Below, piece by piece: positions 9,334-16,852 of a DNA stretch of 64,000 nucleotides (its first letter is position 1; every line of letters begins with the position of its first letter). A model generated the notes under the pieces. That model saw nothing but the letters and a program-made list of their open reading frames with translations. It made no database searches and was not told the origin of the DNA. The DNA lies in the NCBI RefSeq assembly GCF_002858675.1, contig NZ_PJZF01000004.1, positions 62,001 through 126,000 on the forward strand. The letters run 5' to 3'. This stretch comes from Chimaeribacter californicus. Lineage in GTDB: Bacteria; Pseudomonadota; Gammaproteobacteria; Enterobacterales; Enterobacteriaceae. Position numbers and translations under genes: made by a program.

Positions 9334-10140
9334 ATGGCTGAGCGATAAGCTAAATTTCTGCGTATATAGGTGCGTCTCACGCATACGCGCGCACTATTAC
9401 GCTACACAGCGTTAATCATGCGGTGTTACCCCACAGCGTTAAAAAACAGTTTTTGCATCGTGTTCACAACATTTCACTGAATGTGTGCACAACCTGGCTG
9501 GCTTATAGTATGAAGCCTTGCACCGGTTAGGGTTAATCTTAATTTGACCTGATTTACAGGATCCATTACTTCCGCCTGAGGATTCTGTGCTGAACATCAT
9601 TCCCTTCTCCGCGATAATGTGCGGAAAGCGGCAACTCCCCACCAAATGGGTGCAAAGCTTGCGCCCCCTGTTTCCGGCACGATAATTATAAATCTCTGTT
9701 CCGGGCTATAACCGAAAGCAGTACATCGCGGTGTCGCGCCATTAGCGCCAGCATCACATTTTTATAAATTTTTCCTGAAAATCATCTTGCTAAATCTGTT
9801 AATGCATCGCCCGGCAATACCCGCCAGCCCAAAATCCGCAGATGCATTTCGCAATATCCTCCCGGCTCCTGGCGTTATCCCGTCTTCAGGAAAAGCGTTC
9901 ACCGGAAAATCGCGATCGCATAAGGTGATATAAGCAGAGAGTGTTATATAAGCAACCGGCTTTTCCTATGGAGGAAAAATCGCCATAGTACTATTTTACA
10001 TAAATTCTTTTCCCGCCTGTTTTCACGTACTCTATGCTTGATGCATTGCAATGAAGTGAGCTTACCCTTGCCCTCACCTTTGCCACGCCATTCACCCTGC
10101 CCTTTCCCGGGCCTGATAATATTCAGACAGGAGCCTTGCC
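9334..10140. other. Gene-free region between hns and the M20 amidohydrolase
   Basis: About 800 bases without a supportable coding frame on either strand; the open frames present lack ribosome sites and recognisable products. The region is more AT-rich than the flanking genes and must contain the promoter of the downstream gene. Confidence 0.5.
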
Positions 10141-11301
10141 ATGACACTCTCTCGTGCGCTGATTGATGAAGCCATTGCCTGGCGCCACCAGTTTCATGCC
10201 TGGCCTGAGCTCGGCTTTCAGGAGCACAAGACTGCTCAGCATGTCGCGGCCCTGCTGGAAACCTTTGGGTTTGAGGTTTATAACGGCCTGGGCGGCACAG
10301 GCGTGGTCGGCACGTTGCGTAATGGCCCAGGCCCGTCTATCGGCTTCCGGGCGGATATGGATGCTCTGCCGATTACCGAAAACACAGAACATCCCTATGT
10401 TTCGCAGATCCCCGGGCAGATGCACGCCTGCGGCCATGACGGCCATACCGCGATGTTATTAGCCGCCGCAAAACACCTTAGCCAGACCCGGCGTTTTAGC
10501 GGAACCCTGCACCTGGTTTTTCAGCCGGCAGAAGAGAACCTGGCGGGCGCACGCCGGATGATTGAGGATGGCCTGTTTCGCTTATTCCCCATGGATGCCA
10601 TTTTTGGCCTGCATAACTGGCCGGGATTACCCCAGGGGCAGGTTGCGCTTAACAGCGGCGCGATGATGGCGTCTCTGGATACCTTTGAAGTAACCCTGAC
10701 CGGTAAAGGCTGCCATGCCGCCATGCCGGATGAGGGGGCCGACCCCCTCGTAGCAGCCGCCGAACTGATCCTGGCGCTGCAAACCATTCCTGCGCGCCGG
10801 CTCTCCCCGCTGGATTCTGCGGTTATCAGCGTGACGCAGCTCAGCGCGGGGGAAGCGATTAATGTGATTCCGGAACGCGCAGTGCTTAAAGGGACGGTTC
10901 GATGTCTTCAGACGCCCGTGCGCGATCGGGTTGAAAAGCTGATTGGCGAGTTTGTTACTTACCTGCCGCAATCTTTTGGGGTGCGCGGCACCATGGATTA
11001 TCAGCGGGGCTACCCGGTGACGGTAAATCATGCTTACTGGGCGGAACAGGTTTGCCGGGCAGCAAAACAGGCTGTTGGTGAATCTAAGGTGACGTTTGGG
11101 ATTAATCCCTCTATGGCCTCAGAAGATTTTGCCTTTATGTTGCAGGCTTGCCCCGGCGCGTACTTCTGGCTTGGCACCGACGGCGCGCACCCCTCCCCTT
11201 CCCTGCACAGTTCCGCCTATGATTTTAATGATGCCCTGATCGAAACCGGTATTACGCTGTGGACGACCCTGGCTGAAAATCTGATGCCGGCCAACGGGTA
11301 A
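10141..11301 (+). CDS. M20 family amidohydrolase / carboxypeptidase (HipO/AbgA-like)
   Basis: This 386-residue metallohydrolase of peptidase family M20D should cleave an N-acyl or N-aminoacyl amide bond. Metal-ligand motifs are present in order: 'MHACGHDGHT' (C97, H99, D100), 'QPAEEN' (E131/E132), 'GLHNW' (H158), and a C-terminal His in 'SLHSSAYDFND'. The lid domain ('GKGCHAAMPDEGADPLVAAAELI') lies in the middle. There is no signal peptide, so it is cytoplasmic. The ribosome site CAGGAG lies properly before the ATG. Hippurate hydrolases, IAA-amino-acid hydrolases and N-acetyl-diaminopimelate deacetylases share this fold; the substrate is not determinable here. A tandem octamer array starts 21 bp after the stop. 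Confidence 0.9.
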   Translation: MTLSRALIDEAIAWRHQFHAWPELGFQEHKTAQHVAALLETFGFEVYNGLGGTGVVGTLRNGPGPSIGFRADMDALPITENTEHPYVSQIPGQMHACGHDGHTAMLLAAAKHLSQTRRFSGTLHLVFQPAEENLAGARRMIEDGLFRLFPMDAIFGLHNWPGLPQGQVALNSGAMMASLDTFEVTLTGKGCHAAMPDEGADPLVAAAELILALQTIPARRLSPLDSAVISVTQLSAGEAINVIPERAVLKGTVRCLQTPVRDRVEKLIGEFVTYLPQSFGVRGTMDYQRGYPVTVNHAYWAEQVCRAAKQAVGESKVTFGINPSMASEDFAFMLQACPGAYFWLGTDGAHPSPSLHSSAYDFNDALIETGITLWTTLAENLMPANG

Positions 11302-11317
11302 TAATTTTTCGCACTTC

Positions 11318-11386
11318 GTAATCCTGTAATCCTGTAATCCTGTAATCCTGTAATCCTGTAATCCTGTAATCCTGTAATCCTGTAAT
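11318..11386. repeat. Octamer tandem array 1 (CCTGTAAT x8)
   Basis: Eight perfect head-to-tail copies of CCTGTAAT occupy 11323-11386, preceded by a partial unit. The reverse complement of the array reads as GGATTACA repeats. It begins 16 bp after the amidohydrolase stop. It belongs to the octamer family found repeatedly in this window. Confidence 0.97.
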
Positions 11387-11447
11387 CTCAGGATGGTATG
11401 GCCTTCTGGCCATGTCCAGTGCTTCTTCAACGGAAAATGTCTCCCTT

Positions 11448-11467
11448 ACAGGAAATCTTTCCACATA
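11448..11467 (-). repeat. Outlying RepA iteron, inverted
   Basis: ACAGGAAATCTTTCCACATA is the reverse complement of the origin iteron (TATGTGGAAAGATTTCCTGT). It lies 1.25 kb before parF, away from the main iteron array. Confidence 0.85.
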
Positions 11468-11551
11468 AGCGTGGATGCGTTTCTCATAGCTACCGGAAGC
11501 CGCGATCGTTAAGCGACTGTGCCGCACCCAGGGCGATTGGCTTTCTAAAAA

Positions 11552-11572
11552 TAGGTGGAAAGATTTCCTGTT
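11552..11572 (+). repeat. Outlying RepA iteron, direct
   Basis: The sequence TAGGTGGAAAGATTTCCTGT (11552-11571) matches the iteron consensus of the origin at 13.7-14.8 kb. It is oriented opposite to the copy at 11448-11467. Confidence 0.85.
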
Positions 11573-11582
11573 ATGTTTCTTA

Positions 11583-11677
11583 GTATCCTGGGATTCTGGA
11601 ATCCTACAATCCTGGGATGCTGGGATACTGGGATGCTGGGATGCTGGGATGCTGGGATGCTGGGATGCTGGGATGCT
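11583..11677. repeat. Octamer tandem array 2 (GGGATGCT x8)
   Basis: Eight adjacent octamers (11614-11677) read GGGATGCT, with one GGGATACT variant. They are preceded by degenerate units such as CCTGGGATTCTGGAATCC at 11587-11604. The unit differs from array 1 but keeps the GGAT core and the 8-bp period. Confidence 0.95.
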
Positions 11678-11760
11678 GAACAGGATGAGTCTTTAACCCA
11701 TAAAGCGGCAATAGCCTTTTAGGCAATACATTGAAAACAGAGAATCCTGTTATCTCATGA

Positions 11761-11812
11761 TTCTGGGATTCTGGGATTCTGGGATTCTGGGATTCTGGGA
11801 TTCTGGGATTAT
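11761..11812. repeat. Octamer tandem array 3 (GGGATTCT x5)
   Basis: Five perfect GGGATTCT units (11765-11804) are flanked by partial copies. This is a third sequence variant of the same octamer family. Confidence 0.95.
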
Positions 11813-11863
11813 GCAAAGCGTGTGGCGGCCTGTGTCTGCCGGCAAGCGGTATCATTCATCGGG

Positions 11864-11885
11864 CCACAGGAAATTACTCCACATA
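11864..11885 (-). repeat. Degenerate outlying iteron, inverted
   Basis: CCACAGGAAATTACTCCACAT is, on the minus strand, ATGTGGAGTAATTTCCTGTGG. This is close to the GGAATAATTTC variant of the iteron seen next to repA. Confidence 0.7.
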
Positions 11886-12318
11886 TCGCCATTGCACCCT
11901 TGGCAGTCAAAATATGCCGCGTTCATTCCCGCCTCATGGCTCGTGAATTTATGCAGGGTGAAAGCCTTAGTGATCAGCCCCTGCGGCGCGCTGCAATTAC
12001 TGACCGGCACCGATACCCAGTAAAAATCCGCCGGCTTGCAGATCGGCTTTTCCCCTTCAATCCATACATGGTATCAATGATTTTGTACCAGAGGGCAGAC
12101 GTTAACGTCTCTCCGCTCAGCTGTACACTAACCCTCGCGACACCGATGATAGTGGCCGTCATGATTTTAATGCTAAGGGATTACCGCACTCGTTGGGTGC
12201 CGGTATTTTGCTTCAGAGATTCTTAAAAAAGAGGCTTCCCGAGGCGCTCCTAAAATGCACAAAATTCCTCTCCTCTTTGCCCCATAACGCAATCTTTGAT
12301 CAGCGCAGAAAACAGCTC

Positions 12319-12352
12319 ATCCTGGGATTCCAGGATGACAGAATCCCAGGAT
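12319..12352. repeat. Inverted octamer element
   Basis: Perfect 12-bp arms ATCCTGGGATTC and GAATCCCAGGAT enclose ten bases. The arms are built from the same GGGATTC core as the octamer arrays. There is no T-tract, so a classical terminator is unlikely. Confidence 0.85.
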
Positions 12353-12558
12353 TATCACGATGCCCGTCGTTACATATCATTTTCATTTTTCTTACTAAAT
12401 CGCCTTGGCGGGCAGGAAATTCTCTTTCCAGAAGGGGGCTGATATGGTCATGAAAAAGGAGAACCTATTCCCCGATAAAACGGCGCGCAGTGCCTCTCTT
12501 TACCCCTGAACTTGCCGGCAACGCCATGCTGGTGATCAGCCGTGAAAAACCCCTCTTC

Positions 12559-12606
12559 AGGATTCCAGGATTCTGGAATCCTGTAATCCTGGGATTCCAG
12601 AATCAT
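12559..12606. repeat. Degenerate octamer cluster
   Basis: This run of mixed direct and inverted units (GGATTCCA, GGATTCTG, GAATCCTG, TAATCCTG, GGATTCCA) lies 115 bp before parF. It belongs to the same octamer family. Confidence 0.85.
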
Positions 12607-12656
12607 ATGATTGAAGAATCCGTTAACTTTCATTATAGTGAGCACACTAATCCGGC

Positions 12657-12709
12657 ATCCTGTAATCTCAGGATTCTGGAATCCTAGAATCCTGGAATCC
12701 TGAGATTAT
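12657..12709. promoter_or_regulatory. Palindromic octamer cluster at parF: candidate operator or partition site
   Basis: Perfect 13-bp arms TAATCTCAGGATT (12663-12675) and AATCCTGAGATTA (12696-12708) enclose 20 bases that themselves consist of GGAATCCT/AGAATCCT units. The element ends 12 bp before the parF ATG, where the RHH protein of ParF/ParG-type systems binds to repress its operon (family knowledge). Binding to this element is inference. Confidence 0.55.
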
Positions 12710-12720
12710 AAGGTGAGCTC

Positions 12721-13347
12721 ATGGCAGCAAAAATCATCGCTTTCCTCAACGGAAAGGGTGGGGTAGGGAAAACCACAACCTCCATCAATATTGCGACCTG
12801 CCTTGCCAGGCAGGGGCACAAGGTTGTGATGGTGGACACCGACCCTCAGGGCAGCATCAGTAACTGGTACGAAGAAGAGAAATGCCTGTTTGATCTGGCG
12901 GAGGCAGCGTCTGAGAAAGAGGTCTATACCGTCCGTAAGCAACTCAAAGAGTATGACTACGTGGTCATCGACGGCGCAGCAGCGATCTCTGCCATTTCGT
13001 CTGCAGCGGTCATGGTGAGCGATTTGGTGCTGATCCCTGTTACCCCCTCACCGTTGGACTTTGCGGCCTGTGGTGCGATTCTGGCGGTGGTTGAGGCACG
13101 TGAAAACCTGCAACCTATCATCGCCCGTTTCCTGATCACCAAAAAAGTGGCCTCTGCCAAGATGCTGGATGTGCTGAAAGAGTCGATTGCGGATACCGGC
13201 GTTCCCGCGCTGAAGACCGGTACGACACAACGCCAGGTCTATATCCGCACCATGCTTGATGGCGGAACCGTGTTCGATACCACTGATGGCAATGCCAAAG
13301 GTGAAATTGAAATCATGACGAAAGAGATTCTGGAGCTGCTCAATTGA
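12721..13347 (+). CDS. parF: ParA-family partition ATPase (ParF-like, type Ib)
   Basis: This Walker ATPase moves or positions plasmid copies before cell division. The 208-residue length and lack of an N-terminal DNA-binding domain mark it as the small type Ib (ParF) form. The deviant Walker A motif '[16 protein letters not shown]' lies at residues 10-25, followed by 'VDTDPQGS' (about 40-47) and '[12 protein letters not shown]'. The start has AAGGTGAG upstream. The stop overlaps the start region of the following small gene, as in parFG operons. A palindromic repeat cluster directly upstream is a likely operator. Confidence 0.92.
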   Translation: MAAKIIAFLNGKGGVGKTTTSINIATCLARQGHKVVMVDTDPQGSISNWYEEEKCLFDLAEAASEKEVYTVRKQLKEYDYVVIDGAAAISAISSAAVMVSDLVLIPVTPSPLDFAACGAILAVVEARENLQPIIARFLITKKVASAKMLDVLKESIADTGVPALKTGTTQRQVYIRTMLDGGTVFDTTDGNAKGEIEIMTKEILELLN

Positions 13348-13349
13348 AA

Positions 13350-13550
13350 ATGAAACTGGGCCAACACAAACAGCTGGCCACTGCACTGGATGCTGTTGCT
13401 AAGCCTTCTGCCTCGCAGAAGAAGCTGCAAACAAACATCGACGAGGATCTTCACCGCCGTTTTAAGACCACCTGTTTCATGAAGGATCGTGAAATGCGTG
13501 ATGTGTTGACGGAGTTGATCCAAGGCTGGCTGGCTCATAACGAGCAGTGA
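13350..13550 (+). CDS. parG: Small ribbon-helix-helix partition protein (ParG-like)
   Basis: This is a 66-residue basic protein (68 if it starts at TTG 13344). The flexible Lys/Gln/Ser-rich N-terminal arm is followed by 'KKLQTNIDEDLHRRFKTTCFMKDREMRDVLTELIQGWL', a strand plus two helices, in residues about 24-61. This is the fold of ParG-type centromere-binding and autorepressor proteins. It is translationally coupled to parF. The TTG at 13344 has better spacing from GGAG, so either start is possible. By analogy it binds DNA upstream of parF and recruits ParF; the assignment rests on size, fold pattern and position. Confidence 0.82.
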   Translation: MKLGQHKQLATALDAVAKPSASQKKLQTNIDEDLHRRFKTTCFMKDREMRDVLTELIQGWLAHNEQ

Positions 13551-13557
13551 TCCCCCT

Positions 13558-13582
13558 TCAGGGCCGCGCTGGCCCTGATGTT
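13558..13582 (+). terminator. Hairpin after parG, possible terminator
   Basis: The arms TCAGGGCC and GGCCCTGA enclose GCGCT, with a short TGTTTC after them. The T-run is weak, so termination may be inefficient. Confidence 0.5.
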
Positions 13583-13737
13583 TCAAAACACGCCTCTCCT
13601 CCCGCCCGGCCATGGATCCTGCCCTTAAGATCGCTGTTAGATCCAGGATCATCATAATGGTTTGTTTCTTTTTTAGTTTAGATCTTTCTCTTTAAGGCTC
13701 CTTTTTCGGTTTTAAGATCAACACATTAGAAGGTGAT

Positions 13738-14789
13738 ATGTGGAGAGATTTCATGCCACACGTGGAGAGATTTCATGTTTAATGTGGAGAGATTTCATGC
13801 TTAATGTGGAAAGATTTCCTGTGGATAACTTACTGATCTTGCTAAGCTTTTATATGTGGAGTTTTTTCCTGTTGATAACTTTTGGTTGATTCGGATCTTA
13901 TTTACACCCTATTAGCATATTTGTCATTTTTCCACGCTTGCCCTGCCTGCCGCTAAGGTGGAGAAATTTCATGGTCTCTCTCTGTCTTAGCACTGTTCTT
14001 ATCCCCTGATCCTGTTACAGCTTCTGCTTATCTAACTTCTTAATAAAAACTTAAAATTCAATAAGATTGCCGTCAGGGAAAGTCGGGAAAATTTCCCAAT
14101 TTTTCTCAGATAGTTCTTATGTGGAAAGATTTCCTGTTGCGTTTTTTTTCGACACCCGGAGAAATCAAAAAGGATCTTTCTGCTTGTACACTAAGCCACG
14201 CCGCGCGTGATCTGAAGAAAAAGGTAATGTGGAATAATTTCATGTCTCATTTTATTGCTGAATAGGTGGAGAGATTTCCTGTTGATTCCCCTTTTTCCTG
14301 ACCCGCCGGTCATGCGGTTACACGCTCAGGATACGTGGAAAGATTTCCTGTTAGTTGGCAGGCGTTTTACAGGGCATGTCCGGCTGTCGCTTACGTGGAA
14401 AGATTTCATGTTCCTCGCCCGTTCACGTGGCAGGGCCTTGCAAGCTCACCGGGGGAGAAATCCATAGGTGGAGAGATTTCATGTTGCTGTGCGGTCAATA
14501 AGCGCCGGCGTTATGGCAGCCCGGTATGGCACGCCGCTCCGGGTCTCGTTATGTGGAGAGATTTCCTGTGGGTGGCTGGGCGGGCTGCTGCTGCCGGAAA
14601 GAAAGGTGGAGAGATTTCATGCCCGGCGGTGGCTGCCGCGGAATGCGGGTGAAGCGAAAGGTGGCCGCCGTGTATGAGGAACACCGGCTAAAGGTGGAGA
14701 GATTTCCTGTTACGCCGGGGCGAAAAAAGGCCCTGCCGGATAACATCCTTTAAACATCCCAAAAACCTTATGTGGAATAATTTCCTGTT
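13738..14789 (+). repeat. oriV: Iteron-type origin of replication (about 16 RepA-binding repeats)
   Basis: Direct repeats of the form TGTGGARAGATTTCMTGTT start near 13738, 13761, 13782, 13804, 13854 (degenerate), 13957, 14119, 14227, 14264, 14333, 14393, 14466, 14551, 14604, 14692 and 14770, all in the same direction. A partial copy (14870-14884) abuts repA. Two sub-types alternate: ending in CATG or CCTG, and with GGAGAGATTTC or GGAAAGATTTC; two copies have GGAATAATTTC. Spacing is irregular and grows rightward. The array lies between parG and repA and contains a DnaA box, as in Rep_3 iteron replicons (family knowledge). No protein-coding gene is supported within it. Confidence 0.93.
13820..13828 (-). 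promoter_or_regulatory. DnaA box
   Basis: TGTGGATAA is the exact reverse complement of the consensus TTATCCACA and directly adjoins an iteron. A near match, TGTTGATAA, follows the next iteron (13870-13878). Confidence 0.75.
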
Positions 14790-14911
14790 CAGGAAAAAAG
14801 ATCATCTGGAAAAATAGTTTATATTCAATAAATTACCGTGACTGTTTTTACTTTACGCCGCTATTTTTTATGTGGAATAATTTAAAGACATTCCACTTAG
14901 GATCCTGCTTC

Positions 14912-15904
14912 ATGGAACTCAACAAACTGACTGTGGTTCAGGGTAACGATCTCCTGGAAGGCGCCTACAGCGTCACGCTGGATGAGATGCGGTTGCTCAA
15001 CCTGGCGCTGGCACAAATTGACAGCAGGAAACCTCAACCGGATACCCTTTACCGCCTTTTTCCACAAGATTATCAGCGTATCTATGGGGTCAACCCCTCC
15101 AGCAGCCACCGGCAGTTGCGGGAAGCGGCGGAAAGCCTGATGAAAAAACCGGTGACCATCTATAAGCCCGACGGTAAAACCGGCAAAATCCGTACGGTAC
15201 AGCTTTCCTGGTTTTCCCGCCTGGAGTATGTCAGCAGCGATGACCACAGTGCCGTGGTACTGCGCTTCGGCCAGGATGTAGCGCCCTATCTCTATGAGCT
15301 CAAAGAGTCTTTTACCAAACTCAACTTCACCAATATTGCCAAGCTGGATACGCCGTTTTCCGTCAGGCTCTATGGCTGGTTGATCAAAGCGAAAAACCTG
15401 TATGGCCGCCGCAGCACAAAAGCCATTGAAGTCACGCTGGATCTTGCCTGGATGCGGGAAAAAGCGGGGCTGGCCGGGAAATATGAGGACTACCGCGACT
15501 TCCGCCAGAAATTGCTGGAGCCGACAATCAACCGTATCAATGCCAATACGGATATCTCCGTGGTCTGGGAGCCGATTAAAAGCGGCCGCACGGTGATTGC
15601 GGTGAAATTTGCGTATATGGATGAGTCCTGCCCGGAAGCAACCAAGCCTTTGCGGCCCCGGTTGCCTCGCCGGCCGCGGGCATCAGTCGGTTCTGATCTG
15701 GAAGGGGAGTGGGCGCGCAGCTGTATTGAGATTTTTGAAGAGTACCGCGTCAAGCTGCTGGATTATGACAAGGCTGAAAAGGTGGCCTTACCCGATTTGC
15801 GCAAGCTGGCCGGGTGGTACAAAACCATTGGCGATAAAGTCAGCCAGAAAGCGGTGATGGCTGAAGTAAATGCCCGCTGTAAACGCACACCTGCCAAGGG
15901 CTGA
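14912..15904 (+). CDS. repA: Replication initiator RepA (Rep_3 / RepB family)
   Basis: This is the plasmid replication initiator expected to bind the iterons upstream. The 330-residue product has the two winged-helix domains of the Rep_3 family, seen from 'SVTLDEMRLLNLALAQID' near the N-terminus and 'LDTPFSVRLYGWLIKAKN' and 'FRQKLLEPTINRINANTDISV' in the middle. The C-terminus is basic. The ATG at 14912 is chosen because TAGGA lies 9 bases upstream. An in-frame ATG at 14870 would start inside an iteron-like sequence and lacks a ribosome site. The partial iteron at 14870-14884 immediately upstream suggests autoregulation by RepA binding (inference). Confidence 0.93.
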   Translation: MELNKLTVVQGNDLLEGAYSVTLDEMRLLNLALAQIDSRKPQPDTLYRLFPQDYQRIYGVNPSSSHRQLREAAESLMKKPVTIYKPDGKTGKIRTVQLSWFSRLEYVSSDDHSAVVLRFGQDVAPYLYELKESFTKLNFTNIAKLDTPFSVRLYGWLIKAKNLYGRRSTKAIEVTLDLAWMREKAGLAGKYEDYRDFRQKLLEPTINRINANTDISVVWEPIKSGRTVIAVKFAYMDESCPEATKPLRPRLPRRPRASVGSDLEGEWARSCIEIFEEYRVKLLDYDKAEKVALPDLRKLAGWYKTIGDKVSQKAVMAEVNARCKRTPAKG

Positions 15905-16031
15905 CCGGCGCTTGTGTGGTGAGCAGGTAAATATCATGCAAGGTCTCACCCAAGTAACGCACAGAGTTATCCCCCGTTTCTGTGAATAACTTTTGCGAAA
16001 CCGAAGAATTTCAGAAAATTCAAGTGAAATA

Positions 16032-16079
16032 TCAGAAAGGGGGCACATCACTATTTTGTGCTGCCCCCCTGCTTTCTGA
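16032..16079. terminator. Long stem-loop between convergent repA and the LysE-family gene
   Basis: The nested arms TCAGAAAG/CTTTCTGA and GGGGGCA/TGCCCCC form an interrupted hairpin between two convergent genes. A bidirectional terminator is likely, although the T-tract is short. Confidence 0.45.
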
Positions 16080-16094
16080 CCCGCTTCTGCGCTA

Positions 16095-16727
16095 TCAGGT
16101 ACGGTTATCCGCCACCATCCGCAATGCCAGGGTCGCCAGAACGGTGCCCATCAGCCAGCGCTGTACACGCAGCCACACCGGCCGCCCGGCCAGGAATGCC
16201 GCCAGTGTCCCGGCGGATACCGCGATTAACGCATTCACCACGACGCTGATGGCAATTTGCGTCATTCCCAGGGTGATCGACTGCGCCAGCACATGCCCAT
16301 GTGCGGGGACAATAAATTGCGGCAATAGAGAGAGGTAGAGCACCGCGGCTTTTGGGTTCAGCAGGTTCGTGACCAGCCCCATGGTAAACAGCTTGTGCGG
16401 GCTGTCCGGCGTCAATGTCCTGAGCTGAAAGGGTGACCGGCCCCCCGGTTTTACCGCCTGCCAGGCGAGATAAAGCAGATAGAGTGCGCCGCCGATGCGC
16501 AGTGTGTCGTAAGCAAAAGGAACCGCCATCAACAAGGCGGTGATCCCCAGCGCGGCGCACAGCATATAAAACACAAACCCCAGCGCCACCCCGGCCAAGG
16601 AGATCAGCCCGGCTTTTCGTCCCTGACAAAGCGACCGCGAGATCAAATAAATCATATTGGGGCCGGGTGTCAGCACCATGCCCAGCGCAATCGCCGCAAA
16701 CGGCAAAAGTTTTGTCATCTCAATCAT
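16095..16727 (-). CDS. LysE/RhtB family amino-acid exporter
   Basis: This inner-membrane efflux protein of 210 residues exports amino acids or related small metabolites. The family signature 'GMVLTPGPNMIYLISRSLCQGRKAGLISLAGVALG' is visible across about residues 15-50, and about six hydrophobic segments follow. The ATG at 16727, preceded by AGGAG, gives the usual family length; the open frame upstream to 16829 adds 34 untypical residues. It is convergent with repA and marks the end of the replication block. The exported substrate cannot be told. Confidence 0.9.
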   Translation of the reverse strand: MIEMTKLLPFAAIALGMVLTPGPNMIYLISRSLCQGRKAGLISLAGVALGFVFYMLCAALGITALLMAVPFAYDTLRIGGALYLLYLAWQAVKPGGRSPFQLRTLTPDSPHKLFTMGLVTNLLNPKAAVLYLSLLPQFIVPAHGHVLAQSITLGMTQIAISVVVNALIAVSAGTLAAFLAGRPVWLRVQRWLMGTVLATLALRMVADNRT

Positions 16728-16852
16728 CTGCTTATCTCCTGAGTGAAAGGAATAGTTAAAGAGATTCTGAGCGTGGCAGGCAACCGCTTTTAAACGGGGC
16801 AGGGAAATACGCGATAAAAAAGGCCGCAACGGCGGCCTGAAAGCATTTATGG

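Larger units (their letters stand above)
11302..12720. other. Repeat-rich non-coding region upstream of parF
   Basis: This 1.4-kb stretch contains three octamer arrays, three degenerate or inverted octamer clusters and three outlying iterons. No open frame here is convincing. A 62-codon minus-strand frame at 11974-12162 has protein-like composition but no ribosome site. Together with the following genes it looks like a plasmid control and partition region. Confidence 0.6.

Noticed and set aside
11822-12226. 134-codon + strand frame between the octamer arrays
   Set aside because: No ribosome site, no recognisable domain, and it starts next to a repeat; treated as non-coding.
11318-12709. CRISPR array interpretation of the repeats
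   Set aside because: Units are 8 bp, contiguous and without unique spacers, and no cas genes are present.
11302-12720. Insertion sequence in the repeat-rich region
   Set aside because: No transposase frame and no terminal inverted repeats with target duplications are seen anywhere in this stretch or elsewhere in the window.
14255-14753. Several 65-105-codon + strand frames across the origin
   Set aside because: They are translations of the iterons themselves (repeated 'MERF', 'WRDF', 'GEIS' strings) and not genes.
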